A DNA stretch of 64,000 nucleotides, taken from contig NC_087388.1 of the NCBI RefSeq assembly GCF_963675165.1, forward strand, positions 3,477,047 through 3,541,046, written 5' to 3'. Position 1 is the first letter of the stretch. Every line of letters starts with the position of its first letter. Positions 35,540-45,639 of the stretch are shown piece by piece. A program made the translations under genes and the position numbers. This DNA comes from Halichondria panicea (taxonomy: Eukaryota > Porifera > Demospongiae > Suberitida > Halichondriidae). Below the pieces are notes generated by a model. The model was not told where the DNA came from. It did not search any database and was given only the letters and a program-made list of their open reading frames with translations.

Positions 35540-35800
35540 GTGGAACACGCTAAGAGACTGACGGACAGTTGCCCACGAAGCCCAACATATCTGACTGACG
35601 GACAGCTGCCCACAAGGCCCAACATATCAGACTGATGGACAGCTGCCCACAAAAAGACTGACGGACAAGTGCCTAACCCACAAAGCCCAACATATCAGAC
35701 TGATGGACAGGTGCCCACAAAGCCCCACAAAGCCCAACATATCATACTGACGGACAGCTGCCCAACATATCAGACTGACGGCCGCCCACAGTACAGAGAG
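35540..35800 (+). repeat. Minisatellite, about 37-bp unit
   Basis: About six units with GACTGACGGACAGCTGCCCA and AAGCCCAACATATCAG. It is the same family as 262-432, inverted. Variants differ by short internal duplications (AAAGCCCCACAAAGCCC). Confidence 0.88.
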
Positions 35801-36352
35801 TCTAAGTATACAAGAAGTTAAGTATACAAGAAGTTACAATGGTTTTTGCAGCATAGATTTCAGTCTCTTGCAAGTGCAACAGAGTTGGTTAGGGCAGTGC
35901 AGAGAAGGTAGGTACGTCGCGTGTGTACTGCTGCATAGATTTCATACATTTATCTCACAAGGTTCACGTGGTCAGTTCAATACTACCGCCCACGATTCCA
36001 TATATTATCTTTAACGTAGTCTTGGCTACCAACCACACATTGGAGATCTATGTAAACGTGATCATTGATCGCATCATAGATTGTGATTGATGTATGACCT
36101 TGATGTATGACCTTGAAACAAGCAAATCATACAAAATGAAAATAATGATCATTAGATGGCAAACTTCAGAGTTACAAACTTTATTAAATTATTATATTAA
36201 ATCTGCTAGGTACTGATGATATTGAGTGGGGGTGTAAACATTGCCGTGAATGAATGGACATGTAACATTCTTCTGGGCAGATGGGTCACTAGAAGTTGCT
36301 ATCATCCATGCAGTGTCAGTGACAACACAATTAAGACTGAACAACCTTCCAA
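35801..36352. other. No gene seen
   Basis: AT-rich DNA with duplicate AAGTATACAAGAAGTTA (35811-35839) and TGATGTATGACCT (36089-36110). No supported coding feature. Confidence 0.4.
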
Positions 36353-36966
36353 TTGCATTTAACATTATGTTTTGATAAACATTGTTGGTTTATGTTGGTT
36401 TATACGCTACACATCATCAATATCAAATGCGACAACTTGTCCACTTGTCATCTGGTAATCTACCCTTTTCTCACTCGCTTTTTACGAACTGGGTTTGCGG
36501 TGTTCCCGAAATGTACGGGCTTCAGTATTTTGACGGGGAGCGGTTTCTAAAAGATAAGTACAACTTAGCCTTAATGGTTAGGATTTTTTTCAGCCGTACA
36601 ACTATTCTGTTGGAGCCATCTATTGTGTGATTATGAATCAGTCCGCTACAAGCAAGAAAATGTTATCCTGTCATGCATGAACCAGCTAAACATATCAATA
36701 CCTACTTACAACCCTTTATTAACACTTTGGGATGGTGTCAAAGTGTCAAATTCAAGCATAAAGTCCGTTGTGCTCTTTTGTGTGTAGCATGTGATATGCC
36801 GGGTGGGAGAAAAAAGTGTGGTTTTTTGGCACATTCAGCTATTCTTGGATGTTCCAAATGCTTCAAGAACTTTCCAGGACTTGTTGGAGAGAATTGGACA
36901 AAAAGGACTATGCAGGACTATAGACAAAGTTCTATTAAAATGCAAGACAAAATCAGAGCTGAGTAA
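36353..36966 (+). pseudogene. tnp2-type transposase fragment
   Basis: 36673-36966 encodes MHEPAKHINTYLQPFINTLG, then CALLCVACDMPGGRKKCGFL and HSAILGCSKCFKNFPGLVGE. That is the block (HEPKxxxNxxL ... VACDxPAxRKxxGFxxHxAxxGCxxC) known from Transposase_21/tnp2 proteins of CACTA/Plavaka-like elements. Weak upstream similarity begins near 36390. No catalytic triad or start is visible; the frame is broken upstream. It is a fragment of the RNase H-like core of a cut-and-paste transposase. Confidence 0.65.
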
Positions 36967-37248
36967 ACAAGAGTCTGGGCATCGTTTGCGTACGTACGTA
37001 TGTCTGTGTATGTGTGTGGTATGTGTGCGTGTGTCTAACCATGTACTTGACAGAGACAGAGACGACTCCATGTGTGCGTGTGTCTAACTATGTATTCTAT
37101 TCTTGACTACTCCAAAGGGACCAGTGGCAGTGCATAGTGTGACAGTAAAGTATTCATGGACATACAGCAGTAGCCACAGACATCATTGTAAAGCTTAGTA
37201 AAAGATGTTCTAGAGAAGACAAGTTAGTTAGATGAAGGCTAGGCGTTC
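36967..37248. other. Short spacer with a copy of the ORF-cluster 3' junction
   Basis: GT-rich 36990-37086 with GTGTGCGTGTGTCTAAC twice. 37189-37245 is the reverse complement of 30167-30222 with two or three differences. Confidence 0.75.
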
Positions 37249-38577
37249 TAGGACTCTCTAGCTAGCTCTGTAGGAAGGATCTTCGAAGAAATAACTCCCG
37301 TCGCTCGAATGGTAAGCTCTCATGTCTTATTATAAGCTTGTACTTCCTCACTTGTATGGAGCCTACAGAAAGTGCTTAAAGGAAGCCTAAGTGATGTATT
37401 ATAGGTAGTCTTTCACTTAGTATTCGTCGTACTGGTATCACTGCCATTGTGCTTAGTAGTAACAGGCCTGATGGGATGGGTGATCACATCATGGAGGGCC
37501 CACAGGAAACTGCGTGGAATTGTCGTATAACATTTATATTGATGGGTGGTGGTAAGTGTCGGAGGCCTGAGAAACGCTAGTCTATTGGCTAGAATGTAAG
37601 TGACATTGATCTATCTTATCTGTAGGTTGTTATGGAGAGGACAAGTGGCACGGGATACGACGCCAAGCTAGATTTCTAATCTATTTCTGTTGCTAAATAT
37701 TATGTGGATGACTTGTACAAGTTGTCATCTTTTATTTGTTAACAATAATAGGGAAATTCCCCTACTAAATAATTTTTATTGGCCTATAGCTTAATTTAAT
37801 TATTGCCGCGTTAACCCTTTCCCGGCTTTAATTTCCCGGCTCAAAATACAGAATAAATACATATTAATTTTTTCTTTAAAAATACATATCTCATGAAAAT
37901 CACTTGCAACTATTTCCTACAGGTAGCCCAGATCCTGGGGGTACCATGACATCATCATCGTTACCTAGCAACTGACCACCCCCACTAATTAAAGATTTTT
38001 TTATACATTTCACAATTATGAATATAACTAAAACACTAAGTAAGTGTTCTCACGGTGACATGGTTCAATCAGGATCAGGTCGTATCGGCAGACGCTCTTT
38101 TCCTGGGAAATGTTTTCTTCACCTACACACAGGTTTACAAGTTCAATGGTGGCCCACTTGTGTACTAACTAGACTAACTAGACTAAGCATACCATACTGA
38201 AGCTATCCAGACTACATATGATACTCCATAGTAGGTCCAGGACTTTGGTTCATGCTCAGGAGCTTCTTCCTCCGGCTCTTCAGGCTCTAGTTTCCTCTCT
38301 TGGTATGATCCCAGTCACTGTCCTCTTACTATCGTTATTCTCACTGTCTAGCTTCCCTAGAACCTCGCTGAGGTTGTACTACGAAGCAAACGGTCACTTT
38401 TCTTTCGACAGTACTGCACGAAGCGTACCTCGAGGCAAGATACCACGTGAAAGAGCAGCATGTGCTGGTACCTACAGCGTGCGCATAGCTCCAACACAGC
38501 ACTACCGCTGCCGTCATATGACGGCTAAAGCCGGGAAAGGGTTAAGGTCCGTTTTCATTGGCACTGGCACTGTCACA
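37249..38577 (-). repeat. Right arm of the 12.4-kb inverted repeat
   Basis: Inverted match of 26171-27246, split by the MITE at 37815-38541. Outer end CCAATGAAAACGGACC read on the minus strand. It lacks about 200 bp present in the left arm (26230-26430). Confidence 0.8.
37815..38541. mobile_element. TTAA MITE (piggyBac-type), 727 bp
   Basis: Perfect 16-bp terminal inverted repeats CCCTTTCCCGGCTTTA (37815-37830; 38526-38541) with TTAA on both sides (37811-37814; 38542-38545). The empty site is visible: the left arm of the 12.4-kb repeat reads GACCTTAACGCGG without the insert. The frame at 38218-38625 spans the end and is not a gene. Its TIR differs from that of the 20.6-kb piggyBac, so a different transposase would have moved it. 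Confidence 0.93.
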
Positions 38578-38639
38578 TATGAATGTAACAGAGGTGAAGG
38601 TGAAGGTGTAAAGGTGAAGGTGTAATGCAGTAAAAACAG

Positions 38640-39698
38640 TTAAGAACAAGTGTTGCAAGCGTGCTCTTGCTAATGCCTCTCGTCATGTTTGTGCTTTTGC
38701 TCAAAAGTATTAGAGTGTTATAGAAGAATTTGCAATGTGATTGTTTCACAAGAAAGAGGTTGCTAAGATAATTATATCAATTTGAAGTACAATACGTACA
38801 TGTATTACTATAATATGTATTACTATATCGGTGAACAATTTACAAGCTCACATAAAGACTGTTCATTACTGCTAATTACTGCTAATTCTATTTTAGCTAT
38901 ACTATACTTACACTACTGCCAGAGTCACACAGTGAGCCCTCTCCTGGTCTTTCACCGTCCTGGTCCATAGCGCTAGCGTCTAGGTCCAAGTCATGCATGT
39001 CTTCAGCGTCTGGCATAAAGCTGGTAGCCTTTGGGAGGTATCCTACTATCCCCTTCATAGGCACCTCTCCTACATTGCCATTGCTGTCCTCAAGCTGTTC
39101 AAGCACAAGTAAACAATCTAGCCATAGCTATAAACTTCGTGCGGTAAGATGCAGCAACGTGGCTTGGAAAATTCTAGACTAAATTGCACGTGATTCTACA
39201 GCTCTTCGTCTATACAGGGATGTGCGTAGTTCGAGCTACTTCCTAAGTATCGCAGAGTTAGAATTTCGCAAAAATTTCGCAAAAAAGTCACTTATTGCGG
39301 GCCACGATCGTGGCCCGTGACGGTTCTATAAGCAACTCAGGGACTGGGACCAACAATTAATCTGCCAAGTAATAAATATGCATAGATACCATTACCACTA
39401 CGAAATTATAGGGTACAGCTACCCATTACCGCAACGCTCCTTGGAGGGTGAGCCGGACCATGACTGAAGGCCGTTAATATGGTTATAATATGGTTAGAAA
39501 GCCCCTCTAATTAATTAGAGATGAAGCATTTCTAATAATTATGTTGCTCCCCTAATTATGTTGCTCCCCTAATTAAGTACTTGGGGGTTAAAGAGGTGGC
39601 CTAGCCAACAGTCATAGCCCATCGGACGAATGTCCTACCCCCAAGGCGTAGAGGTAAGTATAGCAAAGCATATCATAATGGACACAAATTAACTACGT
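38640..39698. other. No gene seen
   Basis: AT-rich. A minus-strand frame (38897-39106) contains MLEQLEDSNGNVGEVPMKGI and an acidic stretch. It may be an exon, given the clean charged composition, but it has no family and no strong splice support. Confidence 0.35.
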
Positions 39699-39699
39699 T

Positions 39700-40560
39700 T
39701 AGACACCGCCGCTAGAAGTTGTGAGGGAATGCGAACGTAAGTGAGATATGCAGAGCTCCTCGACGCCGTTCAGTGAAGCTGCTGCACCAACAATTCTAAA
39801 ACTGTGGCCTGCGCCCCGTGATGGAAGAGCCTGAGGTGAATTTGCATTTTGTGAGATCTTGGTAATGGTACTACGGCTGCCGCTGCAAAGACAATCGGTA
39901 GGAGTTCTTTGGCCGTGATCCCTAATGTATTGTGGACCATTTATAATGGAACCAGCGATCAAGGCGCCGCAGACAGAGGCATCGGAAGTGAGGATGATCT
40001 CGGGGTGGTGGCTGCGCTGCGCAGCCCGTTCCAATCACCTATGAATTGTTTCCACCAGAGGATATCGGATCTTGCTTCGGTGTTTAGCCGGCCTTCTCTG
40101 GGGGCGGTTGTGAGAGGAGGCAGCGTAATGACGATACTAGCGTCATGGACATGAGATTAGTGACGTTGCTGGAGGAGAGATGTGTCTAGCTCAATACCTA
40201 GGAAAGTGAGGCAGGGCCCTCGAGTTTTTGCAGGGCCAAAGAAGGTAATTTCAAGGGCAGCTGGATGGCATTTGTGGCTGTGGGGTTTCCCTGTGGTGAT
40301 AAAGTTGTCTAGGAAGTGATCTAGACCCTCTTTCTAGAGCAATCTATTGGAGGCCGTCGGCTATAGCGTTAAATAGGGGCAGGCAAGGTTGTATCGATGT
40401 AGAGCTGGTTGTCCTACATCATCCCTAGCAGATGGCGGTCATCAGGGTCAATCGGAGCATTTCTGAAAGTGTTTTCTTTTTCTATGTCTATCTTAGCTAA
40501 CAGTGTATCATTCGTGGGATGATGTAGTCTACTTTTGTGTAGGTAGAGATACCGTCGTTT
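39700..40560 (-). pseudogene. DIRS-like reverse transcriptase/RNase H remnant
   Basis: Reading minus-strand frames from 40500 downward gives AKIDIEK...FRNAPIDPDDRHLLGMM, DNQLYIDTTLP, then pieces equivalent to HxLDxF, LTFLGIELDTS-like and, near 39990, EIILTSDASVCGALI, which resembles the RNase H start (LxTDASxxGWG). This order (RT, LDDF, FLGI, RNase H) is that of DIRS/Ngaro-type elements. There are many frameshifts; the LDDF box survives only as an out-of-frame trace near 40310. No recombinase or terminal repeats found. Confidence 0.55.
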
Positions 40561-40575
40561 AACTGAGTTTACGCA

Positions 40576-40712
40576 TTACTCTACTAAGCTACAAGCTCCA
40601 CATCTTTGCAAGGCTTATCTCGAAGGTCGACAGAAGCCATACCTAGTCCGATCACCATAGGTTAGCAATCAAAAATTTGCTTAAAATTTCGTGTGAACAT
40701 ATACATTATAAT
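40576..40712. repeat. Dispersed repeat, partner at 56110-56255
   Basis: AGCTCCACATCTTTGCAAGG, CTCGAAGGTC and CAAAAATTTGCTT are shared in the same order and orientation with 56120-56215, followed by GTGAACATA in both. Confidence 0.8.
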
Positions 40713-42463
40713 AAACTAATTGTATGGCAACCTAGAAACAGATATGTTTTTGTGGAGGGACCTATCTTCAAACTTTGACGTAATTGGTTTTTTGCTGCGT
40801 ATGGTTTTAGTTCGTTCATTGTGATTGTGCTTCTTGTTTTATGACAAACGACTTTTCCATATCTTTCTTCCGGAGGTTTACCATTAATTTTATCAAAGAG
40901 CATTGCGTACACACTTGATGGTTTCTTGGTGAAACACCGATGTGTTTAGCTGTGCTATAAATCGAAGTAGGGCTGAAGATCCTATGTTGGTGTATAGGTT
41001 AATGTACTGTGCAATGTACTGTGCTTACATAATTTTTTTATGCAAATTTTAATAGCATGCATGTAGCCCTACTCTATACACCTATACACGTAAAGCATTT
41101 GACCCTGACTTTCGAGAAGGGCTTTTGTAATGATTGTCTGAGGAACGGGTGTAGTTGAACAATCGGAACCCCTCTGTCTGAAGGAGGTATGTAACACTCC
41201 ATTTCTTTTATCTTTTCATTATATACATAGATAATTGACGAAAGAAATCTGTTCTACAATCTCCGATTCGGTAGACTGTTTTTGCTTTAATTCTTTGGCT
41301 ATGCAATTGGCTTAGGAGGGGTTCCAAAGTGTTTGACTGTGGTACAACTGTAGACTGAGCAGACTCGTGGTTCCCTATTTCCTCTAGAAGAACTGAATGC
41401 TGACTTCGATACACAATACTTGCAATGTCATGGAATAATGCAAATTGTGTGTCAGAGGAAACAATGGCAGTAACAAGACCATGCCATGCACTAAAAGTTG
41501 AATTTGAAAATTCAAGTATGCATCTTTGCCTCTACACTTGATATCGATCACACAGGCCTGACTAAATACTTGTTTTCTCTCTAGTTGTGGTAGCTACTTC
41601 TTCTGTTATTTTTCTTACCAATGCTAGATTATTTTCTTGTACTAGTAGCAAGCTTTACTAGTAGCAAGCTTTTTGCTATCACAGTTGCTTTGCTATGTTT
41701 CTTTGCTTTTCTTTTTTTACTTTGCTTAGGCATTTTGTGCAAGAGCTTGCCACCTGGACTTGCACAATGCAATGCATGTAATTAACCACAGTAATTAACC
41801 ACAGTAGGATGTGGCGTTTTACACATGTAGTGTGACGTGGTATGACACATAACAACACGTTTGTATGGGTGCTTACTCCTATTCATGTACTCCTGATATT
41901 ATACATTACACATAATAAATTATTTCTCTACAGGCTCTTGTGTAATTCAGTTACCGTCCTGAGTTACCGTCCATGCCCAGCGTTACTGTGTGCCCATAAT
42001 TGGATTAGCAGAAGGAATTATGAGGAAATTTCTTTGAAAAATGCGACCGAGGGTATAACAATAATTTCTGAAAGTGAAATTGATATTTTAGGTAACCGAG
42101 TGTACTCATACCTCCTTTATTCATGTGGCTCCTACCAATGTGGCTCTTGAACCACCTGTGAAACGAAGAAAATTAAGAGAACTGACGATACGCACACAGA
42201 TCTATACACACACTTACTTACTACACACACTTACTTACGTACGTACACACACACACAATTCACTTGTACAATACCAGTCCGTGCTTGCAGTATGTACGTA
42301 TTGACACTCAGTTGCTAGCTAAGCTATATATATTCAGATTCTATAATATGTGATAGTACTTAGGAAAAGGGCCCTTAACGCGGGGATGATCAAAATCGAG
42401 TTTGTAGTATGATCTTATAGTATGATCTTATAAAGAATTTCAACAGCTACAGCTACACACTGA
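40713..42463. other. No confident gene
   Basis: Minus-strand frames 40706-40912 (MLFDKINGKPPEERYGKVVC) and 41208-41414 are short and unassigned, possibly exons of one eroded gene. Plus-strand repeats: TTACTAGTAGCAAGCTT (41639-41671) and CACACTTACTTAC (42210-42238). Confidence 0.35.
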
Positions 42464-42569
42464 TACAGTGGATTTCAGTTGCGTTCGAATTTGCGTTGAA
42501 GTAAGACTTCCGTGTTGCGCTTACAAGAGGAAAACCGTGGGAAATTCAAATGTAATACTACAGATCAAA

Positions 42570-43568
42570 ATGTCAGCTGAACCGGGAAGAAAGAAAGCCA
42601 GCCATGGCATAGATCTACGCTGGAGAGTAGTCTATCAAAGAATTGGTATGAATCTTACCTATGACAAGATAGCTACTAACTTAAATATTGCAGCAAGCAC
42701 AGCATACAGTATATTTACGAGGTTTCAGCAAACAGGAAAAGTAGACCCTGTACTGAGCGAACAAAGGAGAGAGCTGAGAAAGCTAAGTGTACATGAAGAA
42801 ATATATACAGTTGGGATGGTGCTCGAGGATCCATCCATGTATCTCTCTGAGGTGTGCCACGAATTGGAGGAAGCAATGGGGGTTGTGGTGACTCCCCCAA
42901 CTATTTGTCGGCTACTTAGAAGATATGGGATCACTCGAAAGAAGATTCAACAAGTAGCTCTCCAAAGGTGCTATACACTCCGTGGAGCATTTATGGCTCA
43001 GTGTTTACTATTTAATCCAGACCAGTTTGTATTTATTGATGAAACGGGTTCAGATGCCAGAGATCATATCAGAAAGTATGGATATGCAATAAGAGGATTG
43101 GCACCACAGAATAAACGCCTGTTGAGTCGTGGGCAAAGAGTTAATGCTATTGCTGGCATGAGCACTGATGGTGTAGTAGCTGTTGAAGTTACTAAGTCTA
43201 ATGTTGATGCGGAAGTGTTCTTTGACTATGCAAGACGATCTCTCATACCTCTCATACCGAACATGCTACCATTCAACGGATCTAATCCTTGTTCAATTGT
43301 TATAATGGACAATTTGTCTGTGCACCACACTCAAGATATCACAGATCTATTCAGACAAATGGGCATACTTTTACTATTTCTTCCACCGTATAGTCCTGAT
43401 CTCAATCCGGCAGAAGAAATGTTTAGTTTTGTAAAAAACTACTTAAGGAAACACGATAACCTACTGCAAATTGTCACCAACCCAACTGATATAATACACT
43501 CAGCTTTTGATAGTATCACCAGTGAACATTGTACTGCTTGGGTTCGACACAGCGGTTACTCAAAATAA
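42570..43568 (+). CDS. IS630/Tc1-type DDE transposase, 332 residues
   Basis: The start is the first ATG (42570, MSAEPGRKKASHGIDL); the open frame before it lies in the terminal repeat. Residues 25-60 form a helix-turn-helix (KIATNLNIAASTAYSIFTRF), followed by a second DNA-binding domain to about 130. The catalytic core shows FVFIDETGSD (D157), IVIMDNLSVHH (D247) and LNPAEEMFSFVKN (E282), with 34 residues between D247 and E282; PPYSPDLNP is the family hallmark. The gene is uninterrupted and could encode an active enzyme, although its right terminal repeat is disrupted. It would bind the terminal repeats and cut and paste at TA. Confidence 0.93.
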   Translation: MSAEPGRKKASHGIDLRWRVVYQRIGMNLTYDKIATNLNIAASTAYSIFTRFQQTGKVDPVLSEQRRELRKLSVHEEIYTVGMVLEDPSMYLSEVCHELEEAMGVVVTPPTICRLLRRYGITRKKIQQVALQRCYTLRGAFMAQCLLFNPDQFVFIDETGSDARDHIRKYGYAIRGLAPQNKRLLSRGQRVNAIAGMSTDGVVAVEVTKSNVDAEVFFDYARRSLIPLIPNMLPFNGSNPCSIVIMDNLSVHHTQDITDLFRQMGILLLFLPPYSPDLNPAEEMFSFVKNYLRKHDNLLQIVTNPTDIIHSAFDSITSEHCTAWVRHSGYSK

Positions 43569-43595
43569 TTTGTGCATTCCATTCATATAATATAG

Positions 43596-44321
43596 TTACA
43601 CATTGTCATTCATACACAATACTTGATTTGAAGGCAAGAAATTTCCTGATTCTTTGATTCTCGAATTTAGCAATGTTACAAACAGCCAATAGTTGGATTT
43701 AATTTCCTCCATGATTGCCTTTTGCATTTCATCATACTGCAATTGAGAAATGGCACCTTTCTCAAGCAGTGAGTGCCATTTAACTAACTGCTCAATGCAC
43801 TGACTCCGGAGGCCAACCCTTTTACTGGGAGAAGTAATAATTGATGGTGAAGACTTAGAGGCAGCTTGAGGTGAAGGTGGAGAATTCTCGCGTCCTTCAC
43901 TAGCAGTCTGCAATTTTCGTTTCTTTGTTCCTCGGAAGTATGGTAAATCTGGAGGATCATCGTGTGAATCATGTTTTCCCACATGAATCAAATGTGCCCA
44001 AGCATTACACTTTTCTACTGAATATTGGTTGCCATGCTTATCTTGAAGTTTTTTCACGATGCACTCAACTTCGTTAATTTTCGAAGCAATCGCTTCCTTC
44101 TTAGATTTGGAACTTGTCTCTGCTTTTTTCGATTTACTGCATGTAGTGATCTCAGTGATCTCAGATCCTTCAGGGTTCTCAGAAAAGCACCAGAGCAGAA
44201 TCTCAGTCTTTCTCTTGTAAATGTCATACATAGTATCTACATCTTCATCTGTATACAGCCACCTCTGCTTCCCCTTTAATCCATGCCCTGGCTCAATGTA
44301 GCCGATATTTTGTCCAAACAC
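43596..44321 (-). CDS. Second gene of the mariner element, unknown function
   Basis: Antisense to and convergent with the transposase, ending 28 bp from it. The 241-residue frame has no ATG at its start; an acceptor (CTAACAG, near 44345) suggests an upstream exon. Contents: GKQRWLYTDEDVDTMYDIYK, a Lys-rich predicted coiled coil (KSKKEAIASKINEVECIVKK), YSVEKCNAWAHLIHVGKHDS, a basic linker, and a C-terminal helix pair (LVKWHSLLEKGAISQLQYDE, then MQKAIMEEIKS). I recall the last block from multi-copy Amphimedon proteins, but know no function; a DNA-binding or accessory role is a guess. The frame is intact. Confidence 0.7.
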   Translation of the reverse strand: MFGQNIGYIEPGHGLKGKQRWLYTDEDVDTMYDIYKRKTEILLWCFSENPEGSEITEITTCSKSKKAETSSKSKKEAIASKINEVECIVKKLQDKHGNQYSVEKCNAWAHLIHVGKHDSHDDPPDLPYFRGTKKRKLQTASEGRENSPPSPQAASKSSPSIITSPSKRVGLRSQCIEQLVKWHSLLEKGAISQLQYDEMQKAIMEEIKSNYWLFVTLLNSRIKESGNFLPSNQVLCMNDNV

Positions 44322-44560
44322 TTTTGCAACTGTTCTGTTAGTTCATCAAATGAGGAGAAACGATCATAAGTACTAGTACTAAGCTTTCTGACAGTGTATT
44401 CGGTATTCGGACTTGCGTACTGGGTTCACCCAGTACCTTTACCGAATATACGTAGTGTTTAGAAGATAATTTTGAAGGGGAAACCCTAACCCGTGCTGTT
44501 TCACACTGTGTACACAAAGGGTATTACATGGAAACATGTTAGCCAATTTTATTTACTTAC

Positions 44561-44818
44561 TTCTACTTCGATGCAGCTTCCAGAAGCAGCGCTAACTGTA
44601 GCTTTGGGTGCTGAAACTTCCACTCTACTTTGGCCTTGCCAACAACGACCCATAGAGATAGACCCAGGGCTAGGCCCAGGGTATGGTAAGTGGGACTGGT
44701 AGTCACAACTCTCCATGTAATCAGGCCAGCCAGAGTCCCTGTTAATGTTGTTTAATACTGTCAGACACTTACTGTGAATAATCTGAGAAGGCTCTGAAAT
44801 TTTCACGTGGAAGCTCAC
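44561..44818 (-). CDS. Possible upstream exon of the second mariner gene
   Basis: An ATG at 44818, just inside the right terminal repeat, opens an 86-codon frame (MSFHVKISEPSQIIHSKCLT ... SAASGSCIEVE) ending at a strong donor GTAAGTAA (44560 down). Joining to the acceptor near 44345 does not keep the phase of the downstream frame with the sites I tried, so the exon pairing is uncertain. Confidence 0.4.
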
Positions 44819-44907
44819 GTGACAATATAATAATTTCCCGCGTTTTTCCTATCTTATAGCGCAACACGGAAGTCCGTATCAACGCAACATTCGAACGCAA
44901 CTGAAAT

Positions 44908-45616
44908 TTTTTTTTTTTTTTTTTTTTTCAGGGTTAATGTAATGAAAAAACTAAAGTCATGTAAAAGTTAAAACCATGTATTTATTCATTGAAGTTTAGT
45001 TCCGAGTTGGCCAGGTCCGCTGAGGGGTGATTCTGGGACCTGGCTGGCTGTCCACGACTGGAGCGGGATCCTCTGATGCACTGAATGGCAGAGCGTAGGA
45101 GAGAGAATGTAATTCTGCTCCTTAGCCAGGACAGTGTTCTACTGTAGCTTTCATTAGATTTGATTGCCAAGTTTGAGGCAAGCCTTTTGTAGAACACAGT
45201 GGCCTGGTTGGCCATACCACCTGTGGCTGACATCACCAAAGGAGTGAATGAGGCGTGTTCGATATCTCTGACGCGTTGTTCGTATTGTCTTTTCTTTTCA
45301 AGTTCATCCTTCCTGTAGCAGTTGGTGTGTTGGTTTGATTTTGCATGGGGATTAAACACTCGTACATCTAGATATGTACGTTCAAAGCGCCCACCCCAGA
45401 AGCCATTACACGCAATGTCTAATCTGGCACCGTCTTGGACATTTGCTGACAGCCCGATTAGTTCTTCACCACTTACAGGTTGTAGTTCAGGCTCTACACA
45501 GACGTCACTGCAAATTTCAGTGAGTAGGTTGGCCGTTAAATCCCTTATTTCATTGTGCCTGGTGATGGTGAAACCGCCCTTAGGGCATGACAGAGCGTGA
45601 TCGACTGAGAATTGTT
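44908..45616 (-). mobile_element. 5'-truncated non-LTR retroelement inserted in mariner TIR
   Basis: Minus-strand insertion of 709 bp ending in a run of about 21 A (T on this strand, 44908-44928) and flanked by a perfect 15-bp target duplication GAACGCAACTGAAAT (44893-44907; 45617-45631), which is the mariner terminal sequence. The frame 45616-44982 encodes VDHALSCPKGGFTITRHNE, GARLDIACNGFWGG, YLDVRVFNPHAKSN, EHASFTPLVMSATGG, FYKRLASNLAIK and ends ANSELNFNE. The tail matches 49975-50132. Target-primed insertion is shown directly by the duplication, poly(A) and truncation. Confidence 0.95.
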
Positions 45617-45639
45617 GAACGCAACTGAAATCCACTGTA

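Larger units (their letters stand above)
26171..38577. mobile_element. 12.4-kb segment bounded by long inverted repeats
   Basis: The left arm (26171-27246) matches the reverse complement of the right arm (37249-38577) through many blocks, from the outer TGTGACAG and CCAATGAAAACGGACCTTAA to the inner CTAGCTAGAGAGTCCTA. The right arm is interrupted by a 727-bp TTAA MITE. Between the arms lie an unidentified ORF cluster (27506-30183), a retroelement fragment, acidic exon-like sequence, MITE relatives, a LINE fragment and a tnp2-like fragment. Long arms plus virus-like genes recall Polinton/Maverick-class elements, but I see no polymerase, integrase, ATPase or hexon, and no target duplication. 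Two independent insertions of one repeat in opposite orientation remain possible. Confidence 0.6.
42466..45637. mobile_element. Tc1/mariner-IS630 element with two genes
   Basis: The left end at 42466 (after TA 42464-42465) begins CAGTGGATTTCAGTTGCGTT. The right end at 45637 (before TA 45638-45639) is its inverted match. The terminal repeats extend to about 85 bp imperfectly (ACTTCCGTGTTGCGCT, both sides), the right one being split by the retroelement at 44908-45616. Without that insert and its duplicated target the element would be about 2.45 kb. It holds a DDE transposase gene (plus strand) and an antisense gene of unknown function. TIR, TA duplication and transposase type agree. Confidence 0.93.

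Noticed and set aside
26171..38577. Herpesvirus-piggyBac fusion element like those in fish
   Set aside because: The piggyBac at 20.6-23.0 kb is complete with its own TTAA sites and is separate from the inverted-repeat segment; no herpesvirus replication gene is visible.
38218..38625. 135-codon frame with a hydrophobic start resembling a signal peptide
   Set aside because: It runs through the terminal repeat of the TTAA MITE into flanking arm sequence, so it is not a gene unit.
39909..40154. Plus-strand 81-codon frame
   Set aside because: Antisense to the DIRS-like RT/RNase H remnant; no motif.
45616..45637. Apparent N-terminus MDFSCVQQF of the 44982-45635 frame
   Set aside because: These codons lie in the mariner terminal sequence outside the insertion; the retroelement protein is truncated, not started here.
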